A stretch of 10,167 nucleotides of DNA from an uncultured Prevotella sp. (GTDB taxonomy: Bacteria; Bacteroidota; Bacteroidia; Bacteroidales; Bacteroidaceae), in contig URYG01000114.1 in NCBI GenBank assembly GCA_900551985.1, positions 1 to 10,167 on the forward strand. Direction: 5' to 3'. Shown one piece after another: positions 1 through 6,144 of the stretch. A model generated the notes under the pieces. The model had not been told where the DNA came from, did not search any database, and saw nothing but the letters and a program-made list of their open reading frames with translations. The position numbers and the translations under genes are program-made. The stretch's first letter is position 1, and the number at the start of each line of letters is the position of its first letter.

Positions 1-53
1 TAACACTACAGATTCTGGTCCTGTCATTCCTGGTTCGAGTCCGGGTATCCCAA
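1..53 (+). tRNA. tRNA-Gln (anticodon CUG), 5' part missing
   Basis: The 3' two thirds of a glutamine tRNA; the acceptor 5' strand and most of the D arm lie before the window. The anticodon stem is 8-12 with 20-24, the loop is 13-19 with U33 at 14 and anticodon CTG at 15-17. The variable loop CATT (25-28) is the form typical of bacterial tRNA-Gln. The T arm is 29-33/41-45 around TTCGAGT. The acceptor 3' strand TATCCCA (46-52) is followed by discriminator A53 and then CT, so no CCA end is encoded. The pair 31-39 at the base of the anticodon loop reads A-C, a mismatch. Identity rests on the anticodon and variable loop; the D arm cannot be checked. Confidence 0.9.
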
Positions 54-59
54 CTAGAG

Positions 60-89
60 AGCATCTTTCATTTCGGAAGATGCTTTTTT
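60..89 (+). terminator. Rho-independent terminator of the tRNA-Gln transcript
   Basis: A perfect 8-bp stem AGCATCTT (60-67) / AAGATGCT (77-84) with a 9-nt loop is followed by five more T residues, starting seven bases after the tRNA 3' end. The position and T tract make it the end of the tRNA transcription unit. Confidence 0.85.
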
Positions 90-151
90 CGTATATATAT
101 CTTTTAGGGATTGGGGAGAACATTGCATCCTGCCATGTTCGTTCAAAAGAA

Positions 152-187
152 AAGAGGGTGTGTCATAGACTTATGGCACACCCTCTT
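152..187 (-). terminator. Terminator of the DUF349 gene, possibly bidirectional
   Basis: An 11-bp perfect stem AAGAGGGTGTG (152-162) / CACACCCTCTT (177-187) continues inward through a U-G pair and four more pairs to a 4-nt loop. It lies 21 nt after the stop codon of the minus-strand DUF349 gene. Read on the minus strand it is followed by a T-rich run (TTTTCTTTT), fitting an intrinsic terminator. It would also block stray transcription from the tRNA side. Confidence 0.85.
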
Positions 188-208
188 ATTTGATTTCAAT
201 AAAATCTA

Positions 209-1969
209 TTACTTGTTCTCTGCATCAATAGCCTTGATTTTCTCTTTTACGAGCTTCAAGTCTTCTTTGAGTTTTTCTACCTTGCGGTTCATTTCCTCTA
301 CCAGGCTGTTACCCTTCTTGCTGGCAGCATTGAGGAAGCCGAGGTTGTTCTCGTAGGTAGTGATCTCAGCGCGCAGCTGGTCGTAGCGGCGCAACAATCT
401 GCCACGCTCGTTGTCCAAAGCATTGACACCCTTCTCGGCAACATTCTTGAGGTTGTTCTTGAAGTTGTGGATATGGCGCTTGGCATTGTTGGAACGCAAG
501 GTCTTGTAGAGCTTGTCCATCACCTCGTGATACTCCTGGTAAACCTTATCTTTCTCCTTGAATGGTACGTGACCTACAGCGTTGTACTCTGCGATGAGGT
601 CCTGCATATTCTTCTGCAAGTGCTCGCCGGCGTTCTCAACCAACTCGTTGAGCTTAGCGATGATCTCACGCTTCTTGTCCAGGTTGGCATGCTCCTCGCT
701 GCGTGCACCGGCGTTCAGCTTGTTGCGTGCATCGAAGAACTTATTGCATGCGCCGAGGAATTCCTTCCAGAGCTGGTCGCCCTGCTTGCGAGGCACGTAG
801 CCGATGTTTTTCCATTCTCTCTGCATCTGAATCAGCTTGTCGCCGGTCTTCTTCCACTCGGTGCTGTCTGCCAACTGCTTAGCCTTCTCTACGAGCTTCT
901 GTTTCTTCTCGAGATTCTCTGCATACTGGCTCTTGATATTCTTGAAGAATTCAGCCTTCTTGCTGAAGAATTCGTCGTTGGCGATGCGGAAGCGCTCAAA
1001 GATCTTCACGTTCATCTTCTGAGGAGCAAAGCCTATCTTCTTCCATTCACCCTGAATCTCGATGATAGCCTTGGTAGCATCCTCCCAATCGGAAGCCTGC
1101 TTCTTCTCCTTCAGATTGATAGCTTCAATCTTTTCGCAGAGGGCAGTCTTGTTGGCAAGATTCTCCTCCTCCTTGGCACGCAGATCCTCGAAGTGCTGCT
1201 GGTGCTTCTTGTTGATTACGGTGCTTGCGTTCTTGAAGCGGGTCCAGATTTCCTCGCGCAGCTCTTTTGCTACAGGACCGATTTCGCGGTATTCCTGGTG
1301 CAGGTCTTGCAACTGGTGGAAGGCAGAGATTACATCTGGCTCTTCTGCGAGCTTCTCGGCAGCCTCACAGAGCTTAGTCTTTGCCTCAAGATTCTTCTTG
1401 AAGTCGTATTCGCGAGCCTCGTTGTTGAGTTTCAGGAGGTCGTAGAACTGCTCCACGTAGAGCTGGTAGTTCTTCCATACCTCGTTTGCCTTGTCAGCAG
1501 GGATAGCCTTGATTTCTTTCCATTCCTGCTGCAGGGTCTTGAATTCCTGATATGATTTGTTGGCCTCTTCTGGCGAAGTGGTCATTGCTTTGATCTTTTC
1601 GATAATCTCAAGTTTCTTCGCAAGGTTTTCCTGCTTTTCCTCTTCCTGCTGAAGGAAGATCTTGGCTCTCTTTTCCTTGATAATCTGCATTTCGGCCTTG
1701 AAGGCTTCTTCTGTGTCATCTGGTAAGAGAACATACTTTTCAGGGTCACCACCTGCTGCGAGATACTCTTTTGTCTGCGCATCTCTTTCTGCGAGATGAA
1801 TCTTGTAGAAAATTGTCTTCAGCATATCAAGCTCCTCTTTGTTGGGAACTTCTGCACTATGAGCAATTTCTTTTACTCTTTCTAGTACTTCCTGCTTGGT
1901 GGCGTATGCCTTCTTGGCAGGATCCAGGGTGCTCTGCTGCAACAGAGCGTTTTCTTGAGAGTCCATCAT
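209..1969 (-). CDS. DUF349 repeat protein (five repeats, C-terminal coiled coil)
   Basis: A 586-aa, highly charged, helical protein rich in Lys and Glu, with no signal peptide or membrane segment, so cytoplasmic. It carries five copies of the roughly 77-residue DUF349 repeat, recognised by the core (E)W/Y-K-x-I-G-x-x-P: W150, Y227, W309, W386 and Y462 are spaced 77, 82, 77 and 76 residues apart. Residues 1-110 are an acidic helical lead-in without the core motif, and about 520-586 look like a coiled coil. DUF349 proteins occur in several bacterial phyla; I know of no established biochemical role. The start is ATG 1969 or the adjacent ATG 1966. It has its own promoter (2035-2064) and terminator (152-187), so it is probably monocistronic. 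Family call is firm; function is unknown. Confidence 0.9.
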   Translation of the reverse strand: MMDSQENALLQQSTLDPAKKAYATKQEVLERVKEIAHSAEVPNKEELDMLKTIFYKIHLAERDAQTKEYLAAGGDPEKYVLLPDDTEEAFKAEMQIIKEKRAKIFLQQEEEKQENLAKKLEIIEKIKAMTTSPEEANKSYQEFKTLQQEWKEIKAIPADKANEVWKNYQLYVEQFYDLLKLNNEAREYDFKKNLEAKTKLCEAAEKLAEEPDVISAFHQLQDLHQEYREIGPVAKELREEIWTRFKNASTVINKKHQQHFEDLRAKEEENLANKTALCEKIEAINLKEKKQASDWEDATKAIIEIQGEWKKIGFAPQKMNVKIFERFRIANDEFFSKKAEFFKNIKSQYAENLEKKQKLVEKAKQLADSTEWKKTGDKLIQMQREWKNIGYVPRKQGDQLWKEFLGACNKFFDARNKLNAGARSEEHANLDKKREIIAKLNELVENAGEHLQKNMQDLIAEYNAVGHVPFKEKDKVYQEYHEVMDKLYKTLRSNNAKRHIHNFKNNLKNVAEKGVNALDNERGRLLRRYDQLRAEITTYENNLGFLNAASKKGNSLVEEMNRKVEKLKEDLKLVKEKIKAIDAENK

Positions 1970-2012
1970 GTCACTTTGTTTAGTTTATGATTCGAGTTTC
2001 TTTGGCCGGTAG

Positions 2013-2025
2013 TCGTCTCAGACGA
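2013..2025 (-). other. Short palindrome in the DUF349 mRNA leader
   Basis: TCGTCT, one base, AGACGA: a near-perfect dyad located about 45 nt upstream of the start codon and just downstream of the expected transcription start. As RNA it could only fold with a minimal loop; as DNA it could be an operator half-site pair. There is no direct evidence for either role. Confidence 0.35.
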
Positions 2026-2034
2026 TTCGACCCA

Positions 2035-2064
2035 CAAAAATATTTATTATATTAATTCTGCAAA
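2035..2064 (-). promoter_or_regulatory. Bacteroidota promoter of the DUF349 gene
   Basis: Read on the minus strand, TTTG (2064-2061) is followed after 18 nt by TATTTTTG (2042-2035), matching the Bacteroidota primary-sigma consensus TTTG / TAnnTTTG. Transcription would begin around 2030, giving a leader of about 60 nt. Confidence 0.7.
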
Positions 2065-2072
2065 CTTAAACA

Positions 2073-2109
2073 AAAAAATCGAATATCTAGTCAAGATATT
2101 CGATTTTTT
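2073..2109 (-). terminator. Bidirectional terminator after corA
   Basis: A perfect 16-bp stem (2073-2088 with 2094-2109) encloses the 5-nt loop AGTCA. It begins with an A tract and ends with a T tract, so it is functional in shape on both strands. It lies 62 nt after the corA stop codon. Its minus-strand T tract ends 8 nt before the -33 element of the DUF349 promoter. Confidence 0.88.
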
Positions 2110-2128
2110 ATACTTTTATAACAATAGA

Positions 2129-2142
2129 AGCCCTTTAGGGCT
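2129..2142 (-). other. Small hairpin in the corA 3' untranslated region
   Basis: AGCCC, TTTA, GGGCT form a 5-bp stem with a 4-nt loop, 29 nt after the corA stop codon and before the main terminator. It has no T tract, so it may only protect the mRNA 3' end. Confidence 0.4.
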
Positions 2143-2171
2143 GCATTTTCCAGCTATAATTGTTCCAATAT

Positions 2172-3098
2172 TTATAACAGTCGCTTGTATCTCAGGAAGC
2201 CCCAGCTTAAGCCTGAGACGATGAACGAGAGTACCAGGGCGAAGGCGAATCCGTAAGGACTCTCTTCCATGCCGTTGATTAGGTTCATACCAAACAAGGA
2301 TGAAATCAGCGTTGGCAACATCATGACGATACTGATACTGGTGAGTGTACGCATCGTGGTGTTCATATTGTTGTTGATGATGCTCGAGTAGGTATCCATC
2401 GTAGATTCCAGAATGTCGGAGTAGATACTGGTGGTTTCCCTAGCCTGCGTCATCTCGATGTTTACGTCCTCGATCAAGTCAGCATCCAGCTCATCCACCT
2501 GCAGCTTGAACTTCAGTTTCGAGAGCAGGGTTTCGTTGCCTCGGATAGAGGTGGTGAAGTAGGTGAGGGAGTCCTGCAGACGGCTCAGTCCTATAAGGCT
2601 CTCGTTGTTCACGCCGTGGTCCAGATTTCTCTTGGCTTTCTCGATAAGCGAATTGATCTGCTTGAGTCGTTTCAGATACCATACGGCAGAAGAGAGGAAG
2701 AGTCGGAAGATCATATCCACATAGTCGGTGAATCCTTCGCCGCGCTTCTGTTGATAGCTTACGAAGTCTATCATCATATTGGTTTCGTAGAAACATACGG
2801 TAATGGTTACGTCGCGCTTGTGGATGATGCCTAGCGGCACAGTGGTATATGGTGTGCGGCTGCGTATTTCCTTGACGTAAGGGATACGGAGAATGATGAG
2901 CATCCAACCGTCGTCGTATTCGTAGCGGGCACGCTCATCGGTATCGCTGATATCCGAAAGGAAATAATCAGGGATCTTGAATTCTTCTTCCAGCAGTCGC
3001 TGGTCTTCGTCGGTTGGACATGTTACCTGTACCCAACAGTTTGGCTGCCACTCATTGAGTGCAGTCAGATTCTTATCGATATTCCAGAAAGTCTTCAT
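2172..3098 (-). CDS. corA: CorA-family magnesium/cobalt transport protein
   Basis: An inner-membrane channel for Mg2+ (and Co2+/Ni2+ in family members), active as a pentamer. The 308-aa protein has the CorA layout: a cytoplasmic N-terminal alpha/beta domain (about 1-125), a long helical stalk (about 125-250, charged), TM1 (about 251-269) ending in the signature GMN at 270-272 (context LFGMN), a short periplasmic loop, and TM2 (about 283-302) followed by the basic tail RYKRLL. GMN forms the ion-selectivity ring in the family. The loop after GMN (LINGMEESPYG) is acidic but is not the MPEL of the classical proteins. The start ATG 3098 is preceded by GGAG at 3113-3110, spaced 11 nt. The gene is monocistronic, with a roughly 215-nt structured leader likely to control its translation. 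Symbol assigned by family; metal preference cannot be read from sequence. Confidence 0.93.
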   Translation of the reverse strand: MKTFWNIDKNLTALNEWQPNCWVQVTCPTDEDQRLLEEEFKIPDYFLSDISDTDERARYEYDDGWMLIILRIPYVKEIRSRTPYTTVPLGIIHKRDVTITVCFYETNMMIDFVSYQQKRGEGFTDYVDMIFRLFLSSAVWYLKRLKQINSLIEKAKRNLDHGVNNESLIGLSRLQDSLTYFTTSIRGNETLLSKLKFKLQVDELDADLIEDVNIEMTQARETTSIYSDILESTMDTYSSIINNNMNTTMRTLTSISIVMMLPTLISSLFGMNLINGMEESPYGFAFALVLSFIVSGLSWGFLRYKRLL

Positions 3099-3102
3099 TG
3101 TT

Positions 3103-3190
3103 TGCTAATCTCCAAATAATAAAAGGTTTGGGTATGGAGATGAGCATAGGGTTGCGCCCTTCTTGTGGGCTTACGGTTGCTGAATCTCCA
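3103..3190 (-). promoter_or_regulatory. Candidate translational switch RNA in the corA leader
   Basis: On the minus strand, copy 1 (TGGAGATTCAGCA, 3190-3178), an anti-repeat (TGCTCATCTCCA, 3146-3135) and copy 2 (TGGAGATTAGCA, 3114-3103) occur in order. The anti-repeat forms 7+4 bp with either copy, with a 2x1 internal loop for copy 1 and a 1x1 mismatch for copy 2, so the two pairings exclude each other. Copy 2 contains the GGAG before the corA start codon. Between copy 1 and the anti-repeat lies a hairpin GCCC/GGGC (3170-3167 with 3159-3156). Pairing with copy 1 would free the corA start region; pairing with copy 2 would hide it. No U tract follows either form, arguing for translational control. 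I do not recognise M-box or another known class. The repeats are seen directly; the function is inference. Confidence 0.6.
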
Positions 3191-3194
3191 CGCC

Positions 3195-3233
3195 TTACAA
3201 TTCGTTATTGTTCTCCGCGTGATAATCGTCCAT
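3195..3233 (-). CDS. Candidate leader peptide ORF (12 codons) upstream of corA
   Basis: ATG at 3233-3231 opens a 12-codon frame, MDDYHAENNNEL, ending in TAA (3197-3195), entirely within the predicted corA leader. It is preceded by an A-rich, G-poor stretch favourable for initiation in Bacteroidota. The stop codon is 4 nt before copy 1 of the corA leader repeat (3190-3178), so a ribosome terminating or stalled there would cover copy 1 and shift the anti-repeat onto the corA start region. Short leader ORFs are established for Mg2+ transporters in enteric bacteria (mgtL of mgtA, corL of corA in Salmonella); this peptide has no proline and no evident resemblance. A 12-codon ORF can arise by chance; position is the main support. 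Confidence 0.4.
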   Translation of the reverse strand: MDDYHAENNNEL

Positions 3234-3255
3234 TTTGGTTGTTATTTAATGAAAC

Positions 3256-3291
3256 ATCTGCAAGCTTTTCTGTATTCTGTTCTTAGCAGAT
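3256..3291 (-). other. Upstream hairpin in the corA leader
   Basis: On the minus strand ATCTGC (3291-3286) and GCAGAT (3261-3256) form a perfect 6-bp stem around a 24-nt A-rich loop, extendable with flanking A/T pairs. It lies in the first 60 nt of the predicted corA transcript, before the leader peptide ORF. Confidence 0.4.
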
Positions 3292-3316
3292 TTTACAGTT
3301 CTTGCCAAATCGCCTG

Positions 3317-3351
3317 CAAAGGTAATGATTTTAATTGAGAAAAGAAACAAA
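3317..3351 (-). promoter_or_regulatory. Bacteroidota promoter of corA
   Basis: On the minus strand TACCTTTG (3324-3317) is a full TAnnTTTG match. TTTG at 3351-3348, 23 nt upstream, is the -33 candidate and lies in the T tract of the preceding pepD terminator. Expected start near 3313 gives a leader of about 215 nt, unusually long compared with the 5-60 nt leaders elsewhere in the window. Confidence 0.68.
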
Positions 3352-3379
3352 AAAGCCGAGAAATTTCTTCCTCGGCTTT
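3352..3379 (-). terminator. Terminator after pepD
   Basis: A 9-bp stem AAAGCCGAG (3352-3360) / CTCGGCTTT (3371-3379) with a 10-nt loop lies 31 nt after the pepD stop codon. On the minus strand the stem runs into TTTTTTG. An A/T tract on the other side makes it potentially bidirectional. Confidence 0.85.
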
Positions 3380-3410
3380 CTTTTTTCATCTTTTTGTAAT
3401 TTCTTGTTTC

Positions 3411-4874
3411 TTATTTAGTAGGGATCTCAGCCAGGAGCTGCTTCATCAGGTTCCAGAAAGGAGCCACGCAGCTAATCTGGCAACGCTCATTGGCTGTATG
3501 AGGACTGAGCAATGTAGGACCGAATGATACTACATCGAGGTGAGGATACTTGCCCAGGATGATAGAGCACTCCAAACCTGCGTGAACAGCCTGCACTACG
3601 CCGTCCTTGCCGTTCTGCTCCTTGTAAACCTTCAGCACATGCTCCAGGATGTCGCTCTTAGGGTTAGGGTTCCAGCCTCCGTATGCTCCGCTGAACTCTA
3701 CCTTCATACCAGCCATGTTGAAACAGCTCTCCATCATGGTTGCGAGATACATCTTGTAGTACTCGTGGCTGGAACGGGCCAGAATCTTGATGGCTGCCTT
3801 GCCACCGCCAATCTCGATGATGGCGAGGTTAGAAGATGTCTCTACGATGCCTGGCATAGATGGAGCCATACGCAATACGCCGTCGTGGCAGGCATAGATG
3901 GCATCTACCAGGTTGTCCTGAATCTCTGCAGGAACCTCTGTTGCTGGAGTCTCTACGTTCTCGGTGAAGAATTCAATGTTCTCGATATTTTCGATGCCGT
4001 TGAACTCATCGCAGATTTCTTCCTTCCAGTCGGCTACCATGTCGTTCAGTGCCTCTACGTTCTCCTTTGGCAGGGTGAGTACTACCTGTGCCTGGAATGG
4101 GATGGCATTGCGCATGTTGCCGCCCTGCCATGAAGCCAGACGTGCGTCGAGCTCAGAGATGGCCTCGCGTACGAAGCGAACCATACACTTGTTGGCATTG
4201 GCTCTGCCCTCGTTGATCTCGATGCCGGAGTGACCGCCCTTCAATCCTTTCAGGGTTACCTTCACGGCTGCATCTTCCTTGTCTGTCTCTACCTCCTTAT
4301 AGTCGAGTGTTGCTGTAATGTCGATACCGCCGGCGCTTCCGATTACAAACTCGCCCCATACCTCTGTGTCAAGGTTCAGGAGGATGTCACCGTTCAACTC
4401 GCCCTCAGGAAGACCATTGGCACCAAACATGCCTGTCTCCTCATCAGCAGTGATCAGACCCTCTACTGGTCCGTGCTGCAGGTCCTTAGCCTCCATCACA
4501 GCCATGATGGTAGCTACACCCAGACCGTCGTCGCTACCCAAAGTAGTCTTGTTGGCACGCACCCAGTCGCCGTCGATGATGGTCTCGATAGGGTCGTTCT
4601 CGAAGTCGTGGTTGCTCTCAGGTGCCTTCTGAGGAACCATATCCATGTGAGCCTGGAGGATGACGCCCTTGCGGTTCTCCATACCAGGAGTAGCTGGTTT
4701 GCGCATCACGATGTTTCCGGCAGCATCCTGGAAAGCCTCTACGCCGGCTTCCTTTGCCCAGTCGAGCAAATAAGCCTGAATTTTCTCCAAATGTCCTGAT
4801 GGACGTGGAACTTGTGTCAACTTGTCGAAATTACGCCAGATTTCCACTGGACTAAGATTCTTAATGTCAGCCAT
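3411..4874 (-). CDS. pepD: Aminoacyl-histidine dipeptidase (M20 family metallopeptidase)
   Basis: A cytosolic di-zinc dipeptidase that hydrolyses Xaa-His dipeptides such as carnosine and other dipeptides, salvaging amino acids in a peptide-consuming gut organism. The 487-aa length fits PepD. Metal and catalytic residues of the M20 fold are all visible: H76 and D78 in QAHMDMV, bridging D115 in LGSDDGLG, catalytic E145 with E146 in TADEETG, D169 in LNLDTE, and a C-terminal H459 in SPHTANE. The lid/dimerisation domain begins near GGHSGIEINEGRANANK (about 213-230). No signal peptide is present. The ATG at 4874 is the first start after the upstream gene's stop, 77 nt away. I see no TAnnTTTG promoter or terminator in that gap, so co-transcription with the upstream membrane protein gene is likely. 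Confidence 0.95.
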   Translation of the reverse strand: MADIKNLSPVEIWRNFDKLTQVPRPSGHLEKIQAYLLDWAKEAGVEAFQDAAGNIVMRKPATPGMENRKGVILQAHMDMVPQKAPESNHDFENDPIETIIDGDWVRANKTTLGSDDGLGVATIMAVMEAKDLQHGPVEGLITADEETGMFGANGLPEGELNGDILLNLDTEVWGEFVIGSAGGIDITATLDYKEVETDKEDAAVKVTLKGLKGGHSGIEINEGRANANKCMVRFVREAISELDARLASWQGGNMRNAIPFQAQVVLTLPKENVEALNDMVADWKEEICDEFNGIENIENIEFFTENVETPATEVPAEIQDNLVDAIYACHDGVLRMAPSMPGIVETSSNLAIIEIGGGKAAIKILARSSHEYYKMYLATMMESCFNMAGMKVEFSGAYGGWNPNPKSDILEHVLKVYKEQNGKDGVVQAVHAGLECSIILGKYPHLDVVSFGPTLLSPHTANERCQISCVAPFWNLMKQLLAEIPTK

Positions 4875-4951
4875 AATATCTTTATTTAAAATGTTAATGT
4901 TCTATTTGTTTTTGAATGTTATGCTTCTTGCTCCTGTGTTCGAAACATCGT

Positions 4952-5953
4952 TTATTTCTGAATTTGACGCTTCTTTGTAAACGCCAGCGCTATCCATCCG
5001 TAGATGCCCAGCAGGATGACGAGCAGGGTCTGCACGGAGTGAACGATGAGCACGAAATAGAGGGCATCGTTCTGCTGGATGCCATAGAGGATGAGCATCG
5101 TCTTCACGGCGAAATGCCATGGACCCGCTCCGTTGGGCGTAGGTACGATCACGGCAATGCTTCCCACGATGAAGGTCACCAGTCCGCACATCAGATTGAG
5201 ATGGCTCGTAGATTCGAAGCACTGGAAGGTGAGATAATAGTGCAGGAAGTAGCTCAGCCAGATGCCCAGGGTGAAGGTGATGTAGAGCGGCACGTTTCTC
5301 ACGCCCTTCAGCGAGATTACTCCCTGCCAGAGTCCGCTCAGCGTAGCTTTCACCTTATTATATATAGCCAGCTTCTTAAGCAGCATGTGAGCCAGGAAGA
5401 GTACGGCGATGCCACAGATGGCGGTAACCAGGTATCCGGTGGCTGTGAAGTTGCCCAGGATGCTGTCCATGCTCGTGCCCGTCTTGTCGAAGAAGTTCAG
5501 GAAGACGGGAATCTGCATCAGGAACACCAGTCCTGCGATGAGCAGTACGAGCAGCGAGTCGATGGCTCTCTCGGTTACCACGGTGCCCAGTGCTTTCGGA
5601 AACGAAACGCCGTCCCATCTCTTCAGCACGGCACATCTTGCAAATTCACCCGAGCGGGGGATGACGAGGCTCAGGGCATACGAGAGGAATATGGAGTTGG
5701 TACTTACGCTGCTGCGCACCTTCTCGCCGATGGGTTCCAGCGTCTGCTTCCATCTCCAACCTCTGAAGAGCTGCGCCGAGATACCGAAGGGGAACGACAG
5801 CAGCATCCAGGTCCAACTCATCTTGTGGAGCAGTACCTCCTCCACCTGCTTGAAGTCGAATCCGCGATACATCCAATAGAGGATAGCACCGCCCAGAAAC
5901 AAGGAGAGTGCCACCTGCCAAATATTGTTTGCTATCTTTTTCTTTTCCATCAT
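4952..5953 (-). CDS. Lysylphosphatidylglycerol synthase TM-region / flippase-like membrane protein
   Basis: A 333-aa integral inner-membrane protein with about seven to eight hydrophobic helices (for example 11-28, 46-60, 132-148, 171-191, 222-241, 252-270, 296-323). It belongs to the LPG_synthase_TM (UPF0104) family. Family-type motifs are RGWRWKQTL (64-72), IPRSGEFARCAVL (98-110), TERAID (127-132) and PTPNGAGPW (271-279). In MprF this region flips aminoacylated lipids; stand-alone members lack the cytosolic synthase domain, as here, so a lipid or polyprenyl-linked substrate transport role is inferred and the substrate is unknown. The start is ATG 5953 or the adjacent ATG 5950; the -7 promoter box ends only 5 nt upstream. 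Codon use matches the neighbours. Confidence 0.88.
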   Translation of the reverse strand: MMEKKKIANNIWQVALSLFLGGAILYWMYRGFDFKQVEEVLLHKMSWTWMLLSFPFGISAQLFRGWRWKQTLEPIGEKVRSSVSTNSIFLSYALSLVIPRSGEFARCAVLKRWDGVSFPKALGTVVTERAIDSLLVLLIAGLVFLMQIPVFLNFFDKTGTSMDSILGNFTATGYLVTAICGIAVLFLAHMLLKKLAIYNKVKATLSGLWQGVISLKGVRNVPLYITFTLGIWLSYFLHYYLTFQCFESTSHLNLMCGLVTFIVGSIAVIVPTPNGAGPWHFAVKTMLILYGIQQNDALYFVLIVHSVQTLLVILLGIYGWIALAFTKKRQIQK

Positions 5954-5958
5954 AGCTG

Positions 5959-5966
5959 CAAAGGTA
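5959..5966 (-). promoter_or_regulatory. -7 promoter box of the flippase-like gene, giving a nearly leaderless mRNA
   Basis: TACCTTTG (minus strand 5966-5959) is a perfect TAnnTTTG element, and the flanking TTACCTTTGCAG is identical to that of the corA promoter. Only five bases separate it from the first ATG, so the transcript would have a leader of zero to about four nt. No good -33 TTTG is visible. Confidence 0.65.
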
Positions 5967-6104
5967 ACACTTTTATCGCTTATATGGCACTACTTTCGCA
6001 TATTTTTAGCATAAATAAACGGTTAGGCTCCATTTTATTTCCCCTTTTTTATATAAAAGATGAAAAAAAAAGCATTCAAGGGGTGATTTCTCGAAAAATA
6101 ATCG

Positions 6105-6112
6105 TATTTTTG
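6105..6112 (+). promoter_or_regulatory. -7 promoter box of the rsmA-frr-rsgA cluster
   Basis: TATTTTTG matches TAnnTTTG, 32 nt before the rsmA start, so transcription should begin near 6117. The 24-bp segment 6091-6114 matches the tlpA-like promoter (minus strand 10102-10079) at 20 positions. No TTTG is seen at the usual -33 distance. Confidence 0.65.
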
Positions 6113-6144
6113 CAAAATAAATATATCAATATCGTATAGAACGT

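Noticed and set aside
111..356. Plus-strand ORF of 81 codons after the tRNA terminator
   Set aside because: It runs through the DUF349 terminator hairpin and into the antisense of that gene; composition gives no support for a real protein.
467..1555. Plus-strand open frame of 362 codons opposite the DUF349 gene
   Set aside because: Leu/Val-rich translation is the typical mirror of a Lys/Glu-rich gene; no domain, no promoter, and the minus-strand frame has clear repeats.
3103..3146. Intrinsic terminator (attenuator) reading of the copy 2 / anti-repeat hairpin
   Set aside because: No U tract follows the stem; the corA coding sequence starts four bases after it, so occlusion of the start site is the better reading.
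3059..3286. Plus-strand ORF of 75 codons covering the corA start and leader
   Set aside because: No promoter or family resemblance; the open frame is explained by the structured leader read antisense.
3099..3313. M-box, cobalamin, SAM or TPP riboswitch upstream of corA
   Set aside because: I looked for the conserved core sequences of these classes and did not find them; the resemblance is limited to stem-rich structure.
4875..4951. Separate promoter for pepD
   Set aside because: No TAnnTTTG match and no terminator in the 77-nt gap; read-through from the upstream gene is simpler, although a weak promoter cannot be excluded.
6022..6084. CCCC ... GGGG pair flanking an A/T-rich stretch between the divergent promoters
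   Set aside because: Only four pairs across a long unstructured interval; too weak to call a hairpin or operator.
4916..6139. Plus-strand open frame of 407 codons opposite the membrane protein gene
   Set aside because: Its translation has no recognisable domain and low-complexity Glu/His/Gln content; the minus-strand gene has membrane helices and family motifs, and the frame runs through the rsmA promoter.
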